Shown here: in pieces, positions 51,674 to 61,638 of the stretch
Position numbering within the stretch: position 1 is the stretch's first letter
How the letters are laid out: each line of letters starts with the position of its first letter
NCBI RefSeq assembly: GCF_022458985.1
Contig: NC_061789.1
Span: 11,290,357-11,354,356 of the forward strand
Origin: Mugil cephalus
Taxonomy: Eukaryota; Chordata; Actinopteri; Mugiliformes; Mugilidae
Length of the DNA: 64,000 nt
Reading direction: 5' to 3'
Program-made: the position numbers and the translations under genes
The notes under the pieces: model-generated
Database searches by the model: none
What the model was told of the DNA's origin: nothing
What the model saw: the letters and a program-made list of their open reading frames with translations, nothing else

Positions 51674-53593
51674 TTAGTCCACCTCCTCAATAGTTGGACC
51701 CTGGGAGCCGGCTCGTGCCTGCTCTCCACAGCTACTTGCAGGCATCCCTCCCTGGTACAACTTGCTGATGATGGGGTTGCACACTTTCTCCAGCTCTTTC
51801 TGCTTGTGTTGGTACTCCTCTTTATCAGCCAGCTGGTTGTTCTCCAGCCAGCTGATGGTCTCGTCGCACTTCTCAATCAGCTTCTTCTTGTCCTCCTCAC
51901 TGATTTTGCCCTTCAAGTTCTCGTCCTGCACGCTGCTCTTCATGTTGAAGGCGTAGGACTCCAGGGAGTTCTTGGCAGCAATTTTGTCCCTCTGAAGCTC
52001 GTCCTCAGCTTTGTATTTCTCTGCGTCCTGCACCATCTTCTCAATGTCTTCTTTGCTCAGTCGGCCCTTGTCGTTGGTGATGGTGATCTTGTTCTCTTTG
52101 CCGGTGCTTTTGTCCACCGCAGACACGTTCAGGATGCCGTTGGCATCGATGTCGAAGGTGACTTCAATCTGAGGGACTCCTCGTGGGGCTGGTGGGAGTC
52201 CTGTCAGGTCAAACTTGCCCAGCAGGTTGTTGTCCTTGGTCATGGCTCTCTCCCCCTCGTAGACCTGGATCAGGACCCCAGGCTGGTTGTCAGAGTAGGT
52301 GGTGAAGGTCTGTGTTTGTTTAGTGGGGATGGTGGTGTTGCGTTTGATCAGGGACGTCATGACTCCTCCAGCTGTCTCGATACCCAGGGACAGAGGCGCC
52401 ACATCCAGTAGCAGCAGGTCCTGAACGTTGCCCGAGGTGTCACCTGTGAGGATGGCGGCCTGGACGGCAGCACCATAAGCCACCGCCTCGTCTGGGTTGA
52501 TGCTCTTGTTCAGCTCCCGGCCATTGAAGAAGTCCTGCAGGAGTTTCTGGATTCTGGGGATTCGGGTGGAGCCTCCCACCAGGACCACGTCGTGGATCTG
52601 CCCCTTGTCCATTTTGGCGTCCCTCAGGGCTTTCTCCACCGGCTCCAGTGTTCCCCTGAACAGGTCGGCGCACAGCTCCTCAAAGCGAGCCCTGGTGATG
52701 GAGGTGTAGAAGTCCACGCCCTCAAACAGGGAGTCGATCTCGATGCTGGCCTGGGAGCTGGAGGACAGGGTCCTCTTGGCCCTCTCACAAGCTGTGCGCA
52801 GCCTCCTCAGGGCTCTCTTGTTCTGGCTGATGTCCTTCTTGTGTTTCCTCTTGAACTCCTCCACAAAGTGGTTGACCATGCGGTTGTCAAAGTCCTCTCC
52901 GCCCAGGTGAGTGTCTCCAGCTGTGGCCTTCACCTCAAAGATGCCGTCTTCGATTGTCAGGATGGACACGTCGAAGGTGCCCCCTCCCAGGTCAAAGATC
53001 AGGACATTTCTTTCTGCTGACTTGCCTTTGTCCAGACCGTATGCGATGGCGGCCGCCGTGGGCTCGTTGATGATCCTCAGGACGTTGAGTCCTGCAATGA
53101 CACCTGCGTCTTTAGTGGCCTGTCGCTGGGAGTCGTTAAAGTACGCTGGGACCGTGATGACTGCGTTGGACACCTTGTGGCCGAGGTAGGCCTCAGCGAT
53201 CTCCTTCATCTTCACCAGGACCATGGAGGAGATCTCCTCAGGGTAGAAGGCTTTGTTCTCTCCTTTGTACTCCACCTGAATTTTGGGCTTCCCTCCATCT
53301 GAAACCACCTTGAAGGGCCAGTGCTTCATGTCAGCCTGCACCACTGAATCATCAAACTTTCTTCCAATCAGTCTCTTGGCATCAAACACAGTGTTGCTGG
53401 GGTTCAGAGCCACCTGGTTCTTGGCTGCATCTCCGATCAGCCTCTCGGTGTCAGTGAAGGCCACATAGCTGGGGGTGGTCCTGTTGCCCTGGTCATTGGC
53501 GATGATTTCTACTTTTCCGTGCTGGAAAACCCCCACACAGGAGTAGGTGGTGCCCAGGTCGATGCCGATCGCTGCGCCTTTAGCTGCAGACAT
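51674..53593 (-). CDS. hsp70: Inducible Hsp70 (HSPA1-type), copy 2, intact, 639 aa
   Basis: Cytosolic/nuclear ATP-dependent chaperone. Intronless coding region. I start at the ATG giving [18 protein letters not shown]; a GTG two codons upstream is in frame but is not a start. Domains: ATPase domain to about 385 with IDLGTTYS (8-15), [14 protein letters not shown] (about 197-210) and [13 protein letters not shown] (about 335-347); linker DLLLLDV; substrate-binding domain and lid; C-terminal EEVD, the TPR co-chaperone tag of cytosolic Hsp70s. Length is as usual for fish Hsp70. It differs from copy 3 at only three residues that I can see (A/S in ELCADLF, D/E in GKFDLTG, S/T in DETISWL). The single-exon body, TATA box and HSE indicate heat-inducible rather than cognate Hsc70. 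Confidence 0.97.
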   Translation of the reverse strand: MSAAKGAAIGIDLGTTYSCVGVFQHGKVEIIANDQGNRTTPSYVAFTDTERLIGDAAKNQVALNPSNTVFDAKRLIGRKFDDSVVQADMKHWPFKVVSDGGKPKIQVEYKGENKAFYPEEISSMVLVKMKEIAEAYLGHKVSNAVITVPAYFNDSQRQATKDAGVIAGLNVLRIINEPTAAAIAYGLDKGKSAERNVLIFDLGGGTFDVSILTIEDGIFEVKATAGDTHLGGEDFDNRMVNHFVEEFKRKHKKDISQNKRALRRLRTACERAKRTLSSSSQASIEIDSLFEGVDFYTSITRARFEELCADLFRGTLEPVEKALRDAKMDKGQIHDVVLVGGSTRIPRIQKLLQDFFNGRELNKSINPDEAVAYGAAVQAAILTGDTSGNVQDLLLLDVAPLSLGIETAGGVMTSLIKRNTTIPTKQTQTFTTYSDNQPGVLIQVYEGERAMTKDNNLLGKFDLTGLPPAPRGVPQIEVTFDIDANGILNVSAVDKSTGKENKITITNDKGRLSKEDIEKMVQDAEKYKAEDELQRDKIAAKNSLESYAFNMKSSVQDENLKGKISEEDKKKLIEKCDETISWLENNQLADKEEYQHKQKELEKVCNPIISKLYQGGMPASSCGEQARAGSQGPTIEEVD

Positions 53594-53612
53594 TTTCACT
53601 GTACGCGGTTTC

Positions 53613-53860
53613 CTGAGAAACAGTTAAACAACACGTTACAAACTAGACATCAGCACATTATTTATTCGTTATAAAGCACTTCATCATATGATCATTCAGT
53701 TCAGTATTATTAACTCAAATTGATCTTCTTATATGATGAAAACAATTTAAAAAAATACTCATTCTAACAGTTTCCTCAACTTCTTTTTAATTCTGTAGGT
53801 TAAAGTTTGAGTCTTTCAGAGTAAACTACTTGTTCCATCAGAGATGAAGGTTTTACTTAC
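53613..53860 (-). other. 5' UTR intron of hsp70 copy 2
   Basis: Reverse-strand donor CAACT|GTAAGT at 53860 and acceptor CTCAG|GAAACC at 53613. The leader exon runs from about 53985 to 53861. Confidence 0.75.
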
Positions 53861-54008
53861 AGTTGTGTGTTGACTGGTCTGTGCTGTGAAGAGAATTAAT
53901 CTTCTTCTTCTATGTCTTCCTCTGAGAACTGATCTTCGTCCTCCTCTTCTTCTCTGGATCTTCTACTGAGCTCTGATCTGTTTCTGTCTCTGCTCTCGGA
54001 GCAGCCGC

Positions 54009-54054
54009 TTTATATCTGAGGAAGAGGACTCTCTGGCTACTTCTGGAAATTTCA
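54009..54054 (-). promoter_or_regulatory. hsp70 copy 2 core promoter: TATA and HSE
   Basis: Reverse-strand TATAAA at 54009-54014 and a perfect three-unit HSE at 54040-54054, with the same spacing as in copies 1 and 3. Confidence 0.85.
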
Positions 54055-54124
54055 CCGGCATCACAGTCAAGCTACAGCCAACACGAGGTACTACTTCCTG
54101 TTAGTTGTTAAAAATAAAACATTG

Positions 54125-54480
54125 CCTCATTCAAGTGGGCGAGCCGTGCTGAGGAGGGACTGAGTCTTATTTTTAACGGAAACTATTACTATTTCCGGTT
54201 TCCTTCCGCGTTGATGCTTGACTCACGTGTCTTGAATCTGTCCAATGAAAGCCACGAGCGCAGTTTTTGTTTCCGGTGGTTTCCAGAATAAAATAAACGT
54301 TCTGGTGGATACAGAATTTTCTAGAGAAGACGAGAAAAAGACGAGAAAAAGAGAAAACGTCCGATCTTTGACTTAACGAGTAAACAAGAGAACTGATTCC
54401 AATATTTAACATTTAATATTTCAAAGACAAAAGAAACAGAAAAATAAAATCTTATTTGGGACAGACAGATAGACAGACAG
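54125..54480 (-). promoter_or_regulatory. Copy-2-specific upstream region with an extra HSE
   Basis: Beyond about 54125 the sequence is unlike the upstream regions of copies 1 and 3. It contains GAAttTTCtaGAG at 54314-54326 (HSE with one changed base), a GAGAAAAAGACGAGAAAAAG tract and CACGTG-like CTCACGTGTC at about 54222-54231. It could act on copy 2, or be the edge of the duplicated block. Confidence 0.45.
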
Positions 54481-54927
54481 ATTATTTAAGATGAAACTGT
54501 TCATTAATACAGCACGAAATCATAAGACATGTCACCTCAGGACTATTAAGACAATAAGATCTATGTGCTTATCATGCTACCAGGTGCTGATTCTCATATC
54601 TGTCAGTTTACAACAGTAACAGTTGAGACAATTATTTTTTTTTTTACTGTTATTCTGTAATAACTGTATATATATATAAAACAAATCTGCATGGAGAATC
54701 GGTTACATGTGGCTTTTCATGAATGACATTTGATATTATCTGATCACATTCATCTGTGATGCTGTTCCATTATGAACAATAAAGCTGCAATGCGTTTTCA
54801 AATATTAGCACTGACATGTAGCTAGGGGTGTCAACAAGTTTCAAAGGAACATAAAACAGCAAAACAAATATATCCTTTCTGCTGTTTTCAAGAAACCAGA
54901 ACAAACAGACTCAGTGATGCTGCAAAG
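54481..54927. other. Spacer in the divergent hsp70 pair
   Basis: AT-rich. It is similar in inverted orientation to 50160-50340 upstream of copy 1 (for example GACATGTC, CATGTGCTGAT-like and ATCATGTTGCCA-like words, degraded). No gene. Confidence 0.45.
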
Positions 54928-54957
54928 AGAAAGTTCATGATCTGAGAGGAAAGTTCT
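54928..54957 (+). promoter_or_regulatory. Distal HSE-like pair of hsp70 copy 3
   Basis: GAAagTTC at 54929-54936 and 54949-54956, 20 bp apart, about 350 bp upstream of the TATA box. Conserved with copy 1 in sequence context (AGACTCAGTG...CTGCAAAGAGAAAG). Confidence 0.55.
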
Positions 54958-55265
54958 GCTGCGGCTGAAGTGATACAGTGACATCTGCTGGAGACTCTGA
55001 TCACTTTGTGTCAAGTTATATTCACATTCAACTAAAGTGTTTCCGATTATGGTGTTTACTTAACTTTAATTTATAGGTCTTACCTGTTATAGAGTCCAGA
55101 TAAAGAGAGGACAGATTCAAAACAACATTAAACAAACCTTATGGTACATAGTTTTGCTGTTGTCTTCGCAAAATAAGAAAGAAAAGGACGAATTACGTGT
55201 TGTATTTTTAAACAACTAACAGGAAGTAGTACTTGGTGTTGACTCTAACTTGACTGTGATGCCGG

Positions 55266-55311
55266 TGAAATTTCCAGAAGTAGCCAGAGAGTCCTCTTCC
55301 TCAGATATAAA
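55266..55311 (+). promoter_or_regulatory. hsp70 copy 3 core promoter: HSE and TATA
   Basis: Perfect HSE GAAatTTCcaGAA at 55266-55280 and TATAAA at 55306-55311. Transcription should start near 55335. Confidence 0.85.
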
Positions 55312-55459
55312 GCAGCTGCTCTGAGAGCAGAGACAGAAACAGATCAGAGCTCAGTAGAAGATCGAGAGAAGAAGAAGAGGAAGAAGATCAGTTCTCAGAG
55401 GAAGACATAGAAGAAGAAGATTAATTCTCTTCACAGCACAGACCAGACAACACACAACT

Positions 55460-55709
55460 GTAAGTAAAACCTTCATCTGTGATGGAACAAGTAGTTTACT
55501 TTGAAAGACTCAAAATTTAACTTACAGAATTAAAAAGAAGTTGAGGAAAATGCTAGAATTAGTATTGTTTTAAAATTGCTTTCATCATATAAGAAGATCA
55601 ATTTGACTTAATAATACTGAACTGAATAATAACATGAATAAAGTGCTTTATAATGAATGAACAATGTGCTGATGTCTAGTTTGTAACGTGTTGTTTAACT
55701 GTTTCTCAG
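55460..55709 (+). other. 5' UTR intron of hsp70 copy 3
   Basis: Donor CAACT|GTAAGT at 55460 and acceptor TTTCTCAG|GAAACC ending at 55709; 250 nt, the same position as in the other copies. Confidence 0.75.
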
Positions 55710-55728
55710 GAAACCGTGTACAGTGAAA

Positions 55729-57156
55729 ATGTCTGCAGCTAAAGGCGCAGCCATCGGCATCGACCTGGGCACCACCTACTCCTGTGTGGGGGTTTTCCAG
55801 CACGGAAAAGTAGAAATCATCGCCAACGACCAGGGCAACAGGACCACCCCCAGCTATGTGGCCTTCACTGACACCGAGAGGCTGATCGGAGATGCAGCCA
55901 AGAACCAGGTGGCTCTGAACCCCAGCAACACTGTGTTTGATGCCAAGAGACTGATCGGAAGAAAGTTTGATGATTCAGTGGTGCAAGCTGACATGAAGCA
56001 CTGGCCCTTCAAGGTGGTTTCAGATGGAGGGAAGCCCAAAATTCAGGTGGAGTACAAAGGAGAGAACAAAGCCTTCTACCCTGAGGAGATCTCCTCCATG
56101 GTCCTGGTGAAGATGAAGGAGATCGCTGAGGCCTACCTCGGCCACAAGGTGTCCAACGCAGTCATCACAGTCCCAGCGTACTTCAACGACTCCCAGAGAC
56201 AGGCCACTAAAGACGCAGGTGTCATTGCAGGACTCAACGTCCTGAGGATCATCAACGAGCCCACGGCGGCCGCCATCGCGTACGGTCTGGACAAAGGCAA
56301 GTCAGCAGAAAGAAATGTCCTGATCTTTGACCTGGGAGGGGGCACCTTCGACGTGTCCATCCTGACAATCGAAGACGGCATCTTTGAGGTGAAGGCCACA
56401 GCCGGAGACACTCACCTGGGCGGAGAGGACTTTGACAACCGCATGGTCAACCACTTTGTGGAGGAGTTCAAGAGGAAACACAAGAAGGACATCAGCCAGA
56501 ACAAGAGAGCCCTGAGGAGGCTGCGCACAGCTTGTGAGAGGGCCAAGAGGACCCTGTCCTCCAGCTCCCAGGCCAGCATCGAGATCGACTCCCTGTTTGA
56601 GGGTGTGGACTTCTACACCTCCATCACCAGGGCTCGCTTTGAGGAGCTGTGCTCCGACCTGTTCAGGGGAACACTGGAGCCGGTGGAGAAAGCCCTGAGG
56701 GACGCCAAAATGGACAAGGGGCAGATCCACGACGTGGTCCTGGTGGGAGGCTCCACCCGAATCCCCAGAATCCAGAAACTCCTGCAGGACTTCTTCAATG
56801 GCCGGGAGCTGAACAAGAGCATCAACCCAGATGAGGCGGTGGCTTATGGTGCTGCCGTCCAGGCTGCCATCCTCACAGGTGACACCTCGGGCAACGTTCA
56901 GGACCTGCTGCTACTGGACGTGGCGCCTCTGTCCCTGGGTATCGAGACAGCTGGAGGAGTCATGACGTCCCTGATCAAACGCAACACCACCATCCCCACT
57001 AAACAAACCCAGACCTTCACCACCTACTCTGACAACCAGCCTGGGGTCCTGATCCAGGTCTACGAGGGGGAGAGAGCCATGACCAAGGACAACAACCTGC
57101 TGGGCAAGTTTGAGCTGACAGGACTCCCACCAGCCCCACGAGGAGTCCCTCAGATT

Positions 57157-57189
<33 letters not shown>

Positions 57190-57648
57190 CTGAACGTGTC
57201 TGCGGTGGACAAAAGCACCGGCAAAGAGAACAAGATCACCATCACCAACGACAAGGGCCGACTGAGCAAAGAAGACATTGAGAAGATGGTGCAGGACGCA
57301 GAGAAGTACAAAGCTGAGGACGAGCTTCAGAGGGACAAAATCGCTGCCAAGAACTCCCTGGAGTCCTACGCCTTCAACATGAAGAGCAGCGTGCAGGACG
57401 AGAACTTGAAGGGCAAAATCAGTGAGGAGGACAAGAAGAAGCTGATTGAGAAGTGTGACGAGACCATCACCTGGCTAGAGAACAACCAGCTGGCTGATAA
57501 AGAGGAGTACCAACACAAGCAGAAAGAGCTGGAGAAAGTGTGCAACCCCATCATCAGCAAGTTGTACCAGGGAGGGATGCCTGCAAGTAGCTGTGGAGAG
57601 CAGGCACGAGCCGGCTCCCAGGGTCCAACTATTGAGGAGGTGGACTGA
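55729..57648 (+). CDS. hsp70: Inducible Hsp70 (HSPA1-type), copy 3, intact, 639 aa
   Basis: Divergently oriented partner of copy 2, with transcription starts about 1.3 kb apart. The protein is identical to copy 2 except for three conservative residues. All Hsp70 signatures ([30 protein letters not shown]) and the terminal EEVD are present. The coding start is the ATG of MSAAKG 19 bases after the leader-intron acceptor. Near identity with copies 1 and 2, extending into leader intron and 3' UTR, points to recent duplication or gene conversion. The 3' flank similarity fades at about 57770. Its poly(A) signal is AATAAA at 57973-57978, within the conserved CTGGACAGTGCAATAAA block. Confidence 0.97.
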
Positions 57649-57978
57649 AGTGGTCTAAATGTGGACCTTGTGATCACTGGGACTGTTTAACATTAAGTTA
57701 TGATGATTTTCACTCTATATGTGATAAGATTCATCTCTGCCTCATGCTGACATTTGTGGTTTTAAATACAAAATAATGAGAGTTCTATTTTTTTATATTG
57801 TATATTGTGATCATGAGGATTGATCAGCATTTAACTGTGTTTTTCTTTAATTTAAATATAAATGCTTTAAGTTTATAAAAGTTGTCACATGTATATATAT
57901 TTATCACATATAATATTGTTGTGAAGATTTAAGTGCAATTTTATATTTCACCTGTGCCATACTGGACAGTGCAATAAA

Positions 57979-58717
57979 GACAAAACACAAATTGTAAAAA
58001 TCTGGTTTGTTTTCCTCTGTTTTCTTTTTTCTATCTTTAGTTTTTACTTATCCGACAGTTACAGATGTAATGTACAGTTTACATATGGACCTTTAAATAA
58101 TACAATTACATTAACAAGAACAAATAAATAAACAAAACAAAAACACCAACCTTAAAAAACAGATAAAGCTTATGTGTAACTGGACATCTTTGTGATCATT
58201 TTCTACAGTACACTCACTGATTTGAGGAAATAAAACCCGGTCTGTGTGGTGTCGTTGTCAATGTGACAAAATTAAGGTTATATCACTTTCAAATTTTTAT
58301 TTAATTGTCTTCAAAGATAACATTTTTTTTTTTACATTTTGAAGAGGAATATACCGAAGTTAGAGTTCATCTACGATATTAGTTTTTAGTAAATTATTTT
58401 CCTGGGGAAAAAAATACCCCAAATTCTCCCGTGTGCAGTTACAAGCTTTCAATTTAATTATATCCCCAACTTGTTTTGTTGTCTGTTTCTTTTTTTTTAC
58501 AATCCAACCAACAGACTAATTAAATGAGGAAATGATAAGCAGATTATTCCTTATGAAGTCAACTGATCCCCTCTTTTGCAAATATAATTATTCCATGCTC
58601 CTTACACATTAATGCACCAATAATAATTTCACATTTGATGCTCCATAGATGGTTTAATTAATTATTAATAATTTTGTTAATGTACATTTGTGTGTATTTT
58701 GCCTGTTTTTTCCCGAC

Positions 58718-58770
<53 letters not shown>

Positions 58771-59030
58771 GATCAGATGCACTGGGTTCAGCTCAACATC
58801 AGATCCTTGGACATGTGGAGCTCTGTACTACATCTGTTGTCGTGGTCTCATCATCAACAACCCAGTCTTCATTCACTCCTACCTGAATCAACAATTCTCC
58901 AACCTGTCTACCTCTTATATTCCCAAATTGTCATGCAACATCATATATCTGCACAATTTAGTTATGTTCTCAGAATGACAATAAAGACTCTTTATTCTTG
59001 ATATAAATAAAATGTAATTGAACTGAACAT
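57979..59030. other. Intergenic DNA between hsp70 copy 3 and sh2b1
   Basis: AT-rich. (TTA)n spans 58719-58770. 58771-59010, ending AGAATGACAATAAAGACTC, resembles the 3' tail of a fish retroposon; the family was not identified. No gene. Confidence 0.5.
58719..58770 (+). repeat. (TTA)n microsatellite
   Basis: About 17 perfect TTA units. They explain the poly-Tyr and poly-Ile reading frames here. Confidence 0.95.
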
Positions 59031-59494
59031 GTGTGCTGCCGGACCGGAGCGTGTACTGAGCTGGGACCCCTTCCGGACGGAGCGGAGACCCGTCCTGACT
59101 CCTGAGGTCCCAGCTCTGGGTTAGTTTGTTTGTTTTGCGTGGAGGGGGTGGGGTGGAAGTCCGAGCGGAAGCCGTCGCTCCACTTTTTTCTCCTGCACCA
59201 TTTGTTTTTCGTCTGTCTCTTGTCGCTGCCCGTCGGCTCCAGCTGTTTTTTTCTTCACGGCCGCTGTCAGGAACGAGACGCTGCACTCGCCGACCTCCCA
59301 AATATCGCGAGAGAGGGTGCAGAGCGAGAAGAAGAAGGGGTCCAGGCGAGACATTAGCAAAATATTCATATTTAGCAACAACAACAACAACCTTTACGAA
59401 AAGGACTGTTCCGTTATGTAGACCGCAAGAATGACGAAATGTGCGGCAGCTTCACCCAAAGACGCGGATGAACACGCTGGACTGTGATACACAG
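59031..59494 (+). promoter_or_regulatory. Probable sh2b1 promoter and first non-coding exon
   Basis: GC- and CpG-rich block (GGACCGGAGCGTG, TTCCGGACGGAGCGG, GTCGCTGCCCGTCGGC) in otherwise AT-rich DNA. A good donor ACAG|GTGAAG lies at 59494/59495. The coding exon of sh2b1 begins right after a splice acceptor, so an upstream non-coding exon is required, and this is the best candidate. Confidence 0.5.
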
Positions 59495-60117
59495 GTGAAG
59501 CTGGAGCAATATTGAAAGCTAGGTAGCAGGTTTATTAATAGCTAGCAGGCTAACGGTTAGCATGGCTAGCTGATAATCTTTAGGTGATTCAGTGTGTGGT
59601 CACATCCCAGCCTCAGGTCACAGTGGCCGTCTCAGAAATCAGCCAAATGCAACCAGCGGGGCCAAATGAAGGTGCTAATGAACGACAGGTCTGTAGTCGA
59701 GTCGAGGCTGTGTAGCTATTGTTAGCTGGCTAACGTTACACGTCTTTAAAGGAAGCTGAACGAGCAAGCAAGACTCACACACCGCTTTCTGCTCCATGGT
59801 AGTGAGGCGACATGATCCAATATTTATGTCACTTAAAGCTGTTTCACGATGCATCGCCCGCATTTGGCGGCGATCGAGAAGGGGGTTCACATCCTTTTAT
59901 TTAAGTAGATGTGCGATCATCACACTGTAGAAATACGAATATCAGCTAAACGCACCACAGTGAGTATTAGAAATAGAAATCCCGAACAAAATCGGTTGAT
60001 ATGGTTAAATTCCTTCTTATTTATCTTCTCCTTTAACGTGGAAACAAGAAGGTTACAATCTCCGCTCAATGGATATTTTTTTTCTTGGTTTTTCTAATAA
60101 TAAGAACTGGATTGGGA

Positions 60118-60360
60118 GGGAAAGCTCTTGAGGTTTTCGGCTCCAGATGCTTGGAAAAAGGTTCAGTCCGAACTGCGTCTACGAAACCTGAAAACAGTGG
60201 AGTCAGTCTTTCTGCATGCAAGTGTCTTAATTATGTTCCTATGTAACTCATTTATTTGTTGTTCGTTTTTATCTTTTAATTCTGTACCTGCGTTGCTGTT
60301 ATATATAGTTAATTACATTGTTAATTAATATTAATGCATTAATAAGAAAAATGTTACCAG
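60118..60360 (+). mobile_element. LINE C-terminal fragment
   Basis: One frame reads RFSAPDAWKKVQSELRLRNL and then KTVESVF, matching the conserved C-terminal (F.Y.AP..WN.LQ..L...) block of fish LINEs. AT-rich 3' sequence follows. It is a short relic. Confidence 0.65.
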
Positions 60361-61229
60361 TAACGAAATGTAAAAGACACCCATGACAGGGACACATTTA
60401 TATCTGCCTATCTGTAAAATTATTATTTATTTTAACTGATGCATTAAAGGCAGCAGTTGTAGTTGGTTGGGCTGAGTTAAACCTCTATAGGCTGGCGACT
60501 AATTATTATTTATAGTGTAGTTTTTCTTTGATTTATTGTTTGGCTCTAAAAAAAACAAACTGATGACACTTTGACATTTCTTTGACTAATAAGTGATTTG
60601 TAGATTCATTCACCTTGAAAATAACCGTTAGATGCATAATATGATATGAAAAATGATTAATATTCGAGTTCTTAAAAGGAAAAGTCCACGCTTGAGAAGT
60701 TGAAACCATGAAATTTATGGCATCTCAGCATAAAAAATAACTTAATTCTTTCTGCGGTGCTGTAAAGTCACCTAATTTAAAGCTTTGCCTCATGTTTTAG
60801 AGGCTCTCTGTATGTTTCGTATGCTCTTAGCTTAGTTTGTAAATTAAATTAGAGGTAAGGAATGTTATAGAAGTCGGGACCCGCCTAAAGGACAAAAATC
60901 TTGAGTTTGTATTTAGGCTCAGTTGGAAGTGATGCATGTATGGCAAGGAAAACATTAGGCATAAGAAGTGTCCTGATCATTGTCTTAGGTAAAAGTAGGG
61001 ATATAGAAATGAGATAAGATCTTTAAAAAAAAAAAAACCCATTCAATTTAACTTATACTTCTATTTATAGCTATAACTTACATCTTCTGTTATTCCTTTT
61101 GTTGAATCCAGTTTGTTATCTCAGTTCTGTGTTTTGCCTTCTTACAGCTCTCATAGTTTTAAGTTATAAAGTGTTCTCAGGTTATTTAGGAGCGTGTAAA
61201 GTTAAAGTTTGTGTCTGTTTTTTTTACAG

Positions 61230-61264
61230 GATGTGGCCAAACTTCTCTGGATTTATGTCGGATG
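61230..61264 (+). other. Candidate 35-nt 5' UTR exon of sh2b1 with upstream ORF
   Basis: A strong acceptor TTTTTTTTACAG and donor GATG|GTGAGA bound a 35-nt segment. If it is spliced to the coding exon at 61635, its ATG opens MWPNFSGFMSDGG and then stops, before the main ATG at 61639. Confidence 0.35.
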
Positions 61265-61638
61265 GTGAGACGAGGCTGACGCTGCGAATCCCACTCATTT
61301 CCCCTCTTCAGTCCTGTCACTCACTGGCCGTCTGAGCCCCTTATTCTCGTGCGGAAAAGATAAAGGTCATGGTTACACAAAATAATGTAGCAAAAAGCTC
61401 ATCCTTTGTGACATTTGACCTCTTTTAAACCCGCCGCGTCGTCCTCTTAACTCTTTCTTTTAGATGGGGCTGAAAACAGCACTTAAGTTCGCACTCATTT
61501 GTAAATTAGGAGACCAATGTGCCGTGTTTGCGCCCACTCATTCACCCCAGCTGTGCAATCACTTCAAGTTTGTGTTGTATGTCTGAAGTGATTTGACAAG
61601 ATCATCAACTCGGCCAGAGCTCCTGATCTTTCAGGAGG

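Larger units (their letters stand above)
51560..57770. repeat. Large inverted repeat formed by hsp70 copies 2 and 3
   Basis: 51560-54125 and about 55195-57770 are inverted copies including 3' UTR, coding region, leader intron and core promoter, separated by about 1.1 kb. Coding regions appear nearly identical by eye; exact identity was not computed. Confidence 0.8.
59495..61634 (+). other. Probable 5' UTR intron(s) of sh2b1
   Basis: No coding exon is seen. The stretch contains a LINE fragment (60118-60360) and a possible small 5' UTR exon (61230-61264). AT-rich apart from the first 400 bases. Confidence 0.45.

Noticed and set aside
58674-59001. Frames with poly-Tyr or poly-Ile before sh2b1
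   Set aside because: Produced by the (TTA)n array; the rest resembles retroposon tail DNA.
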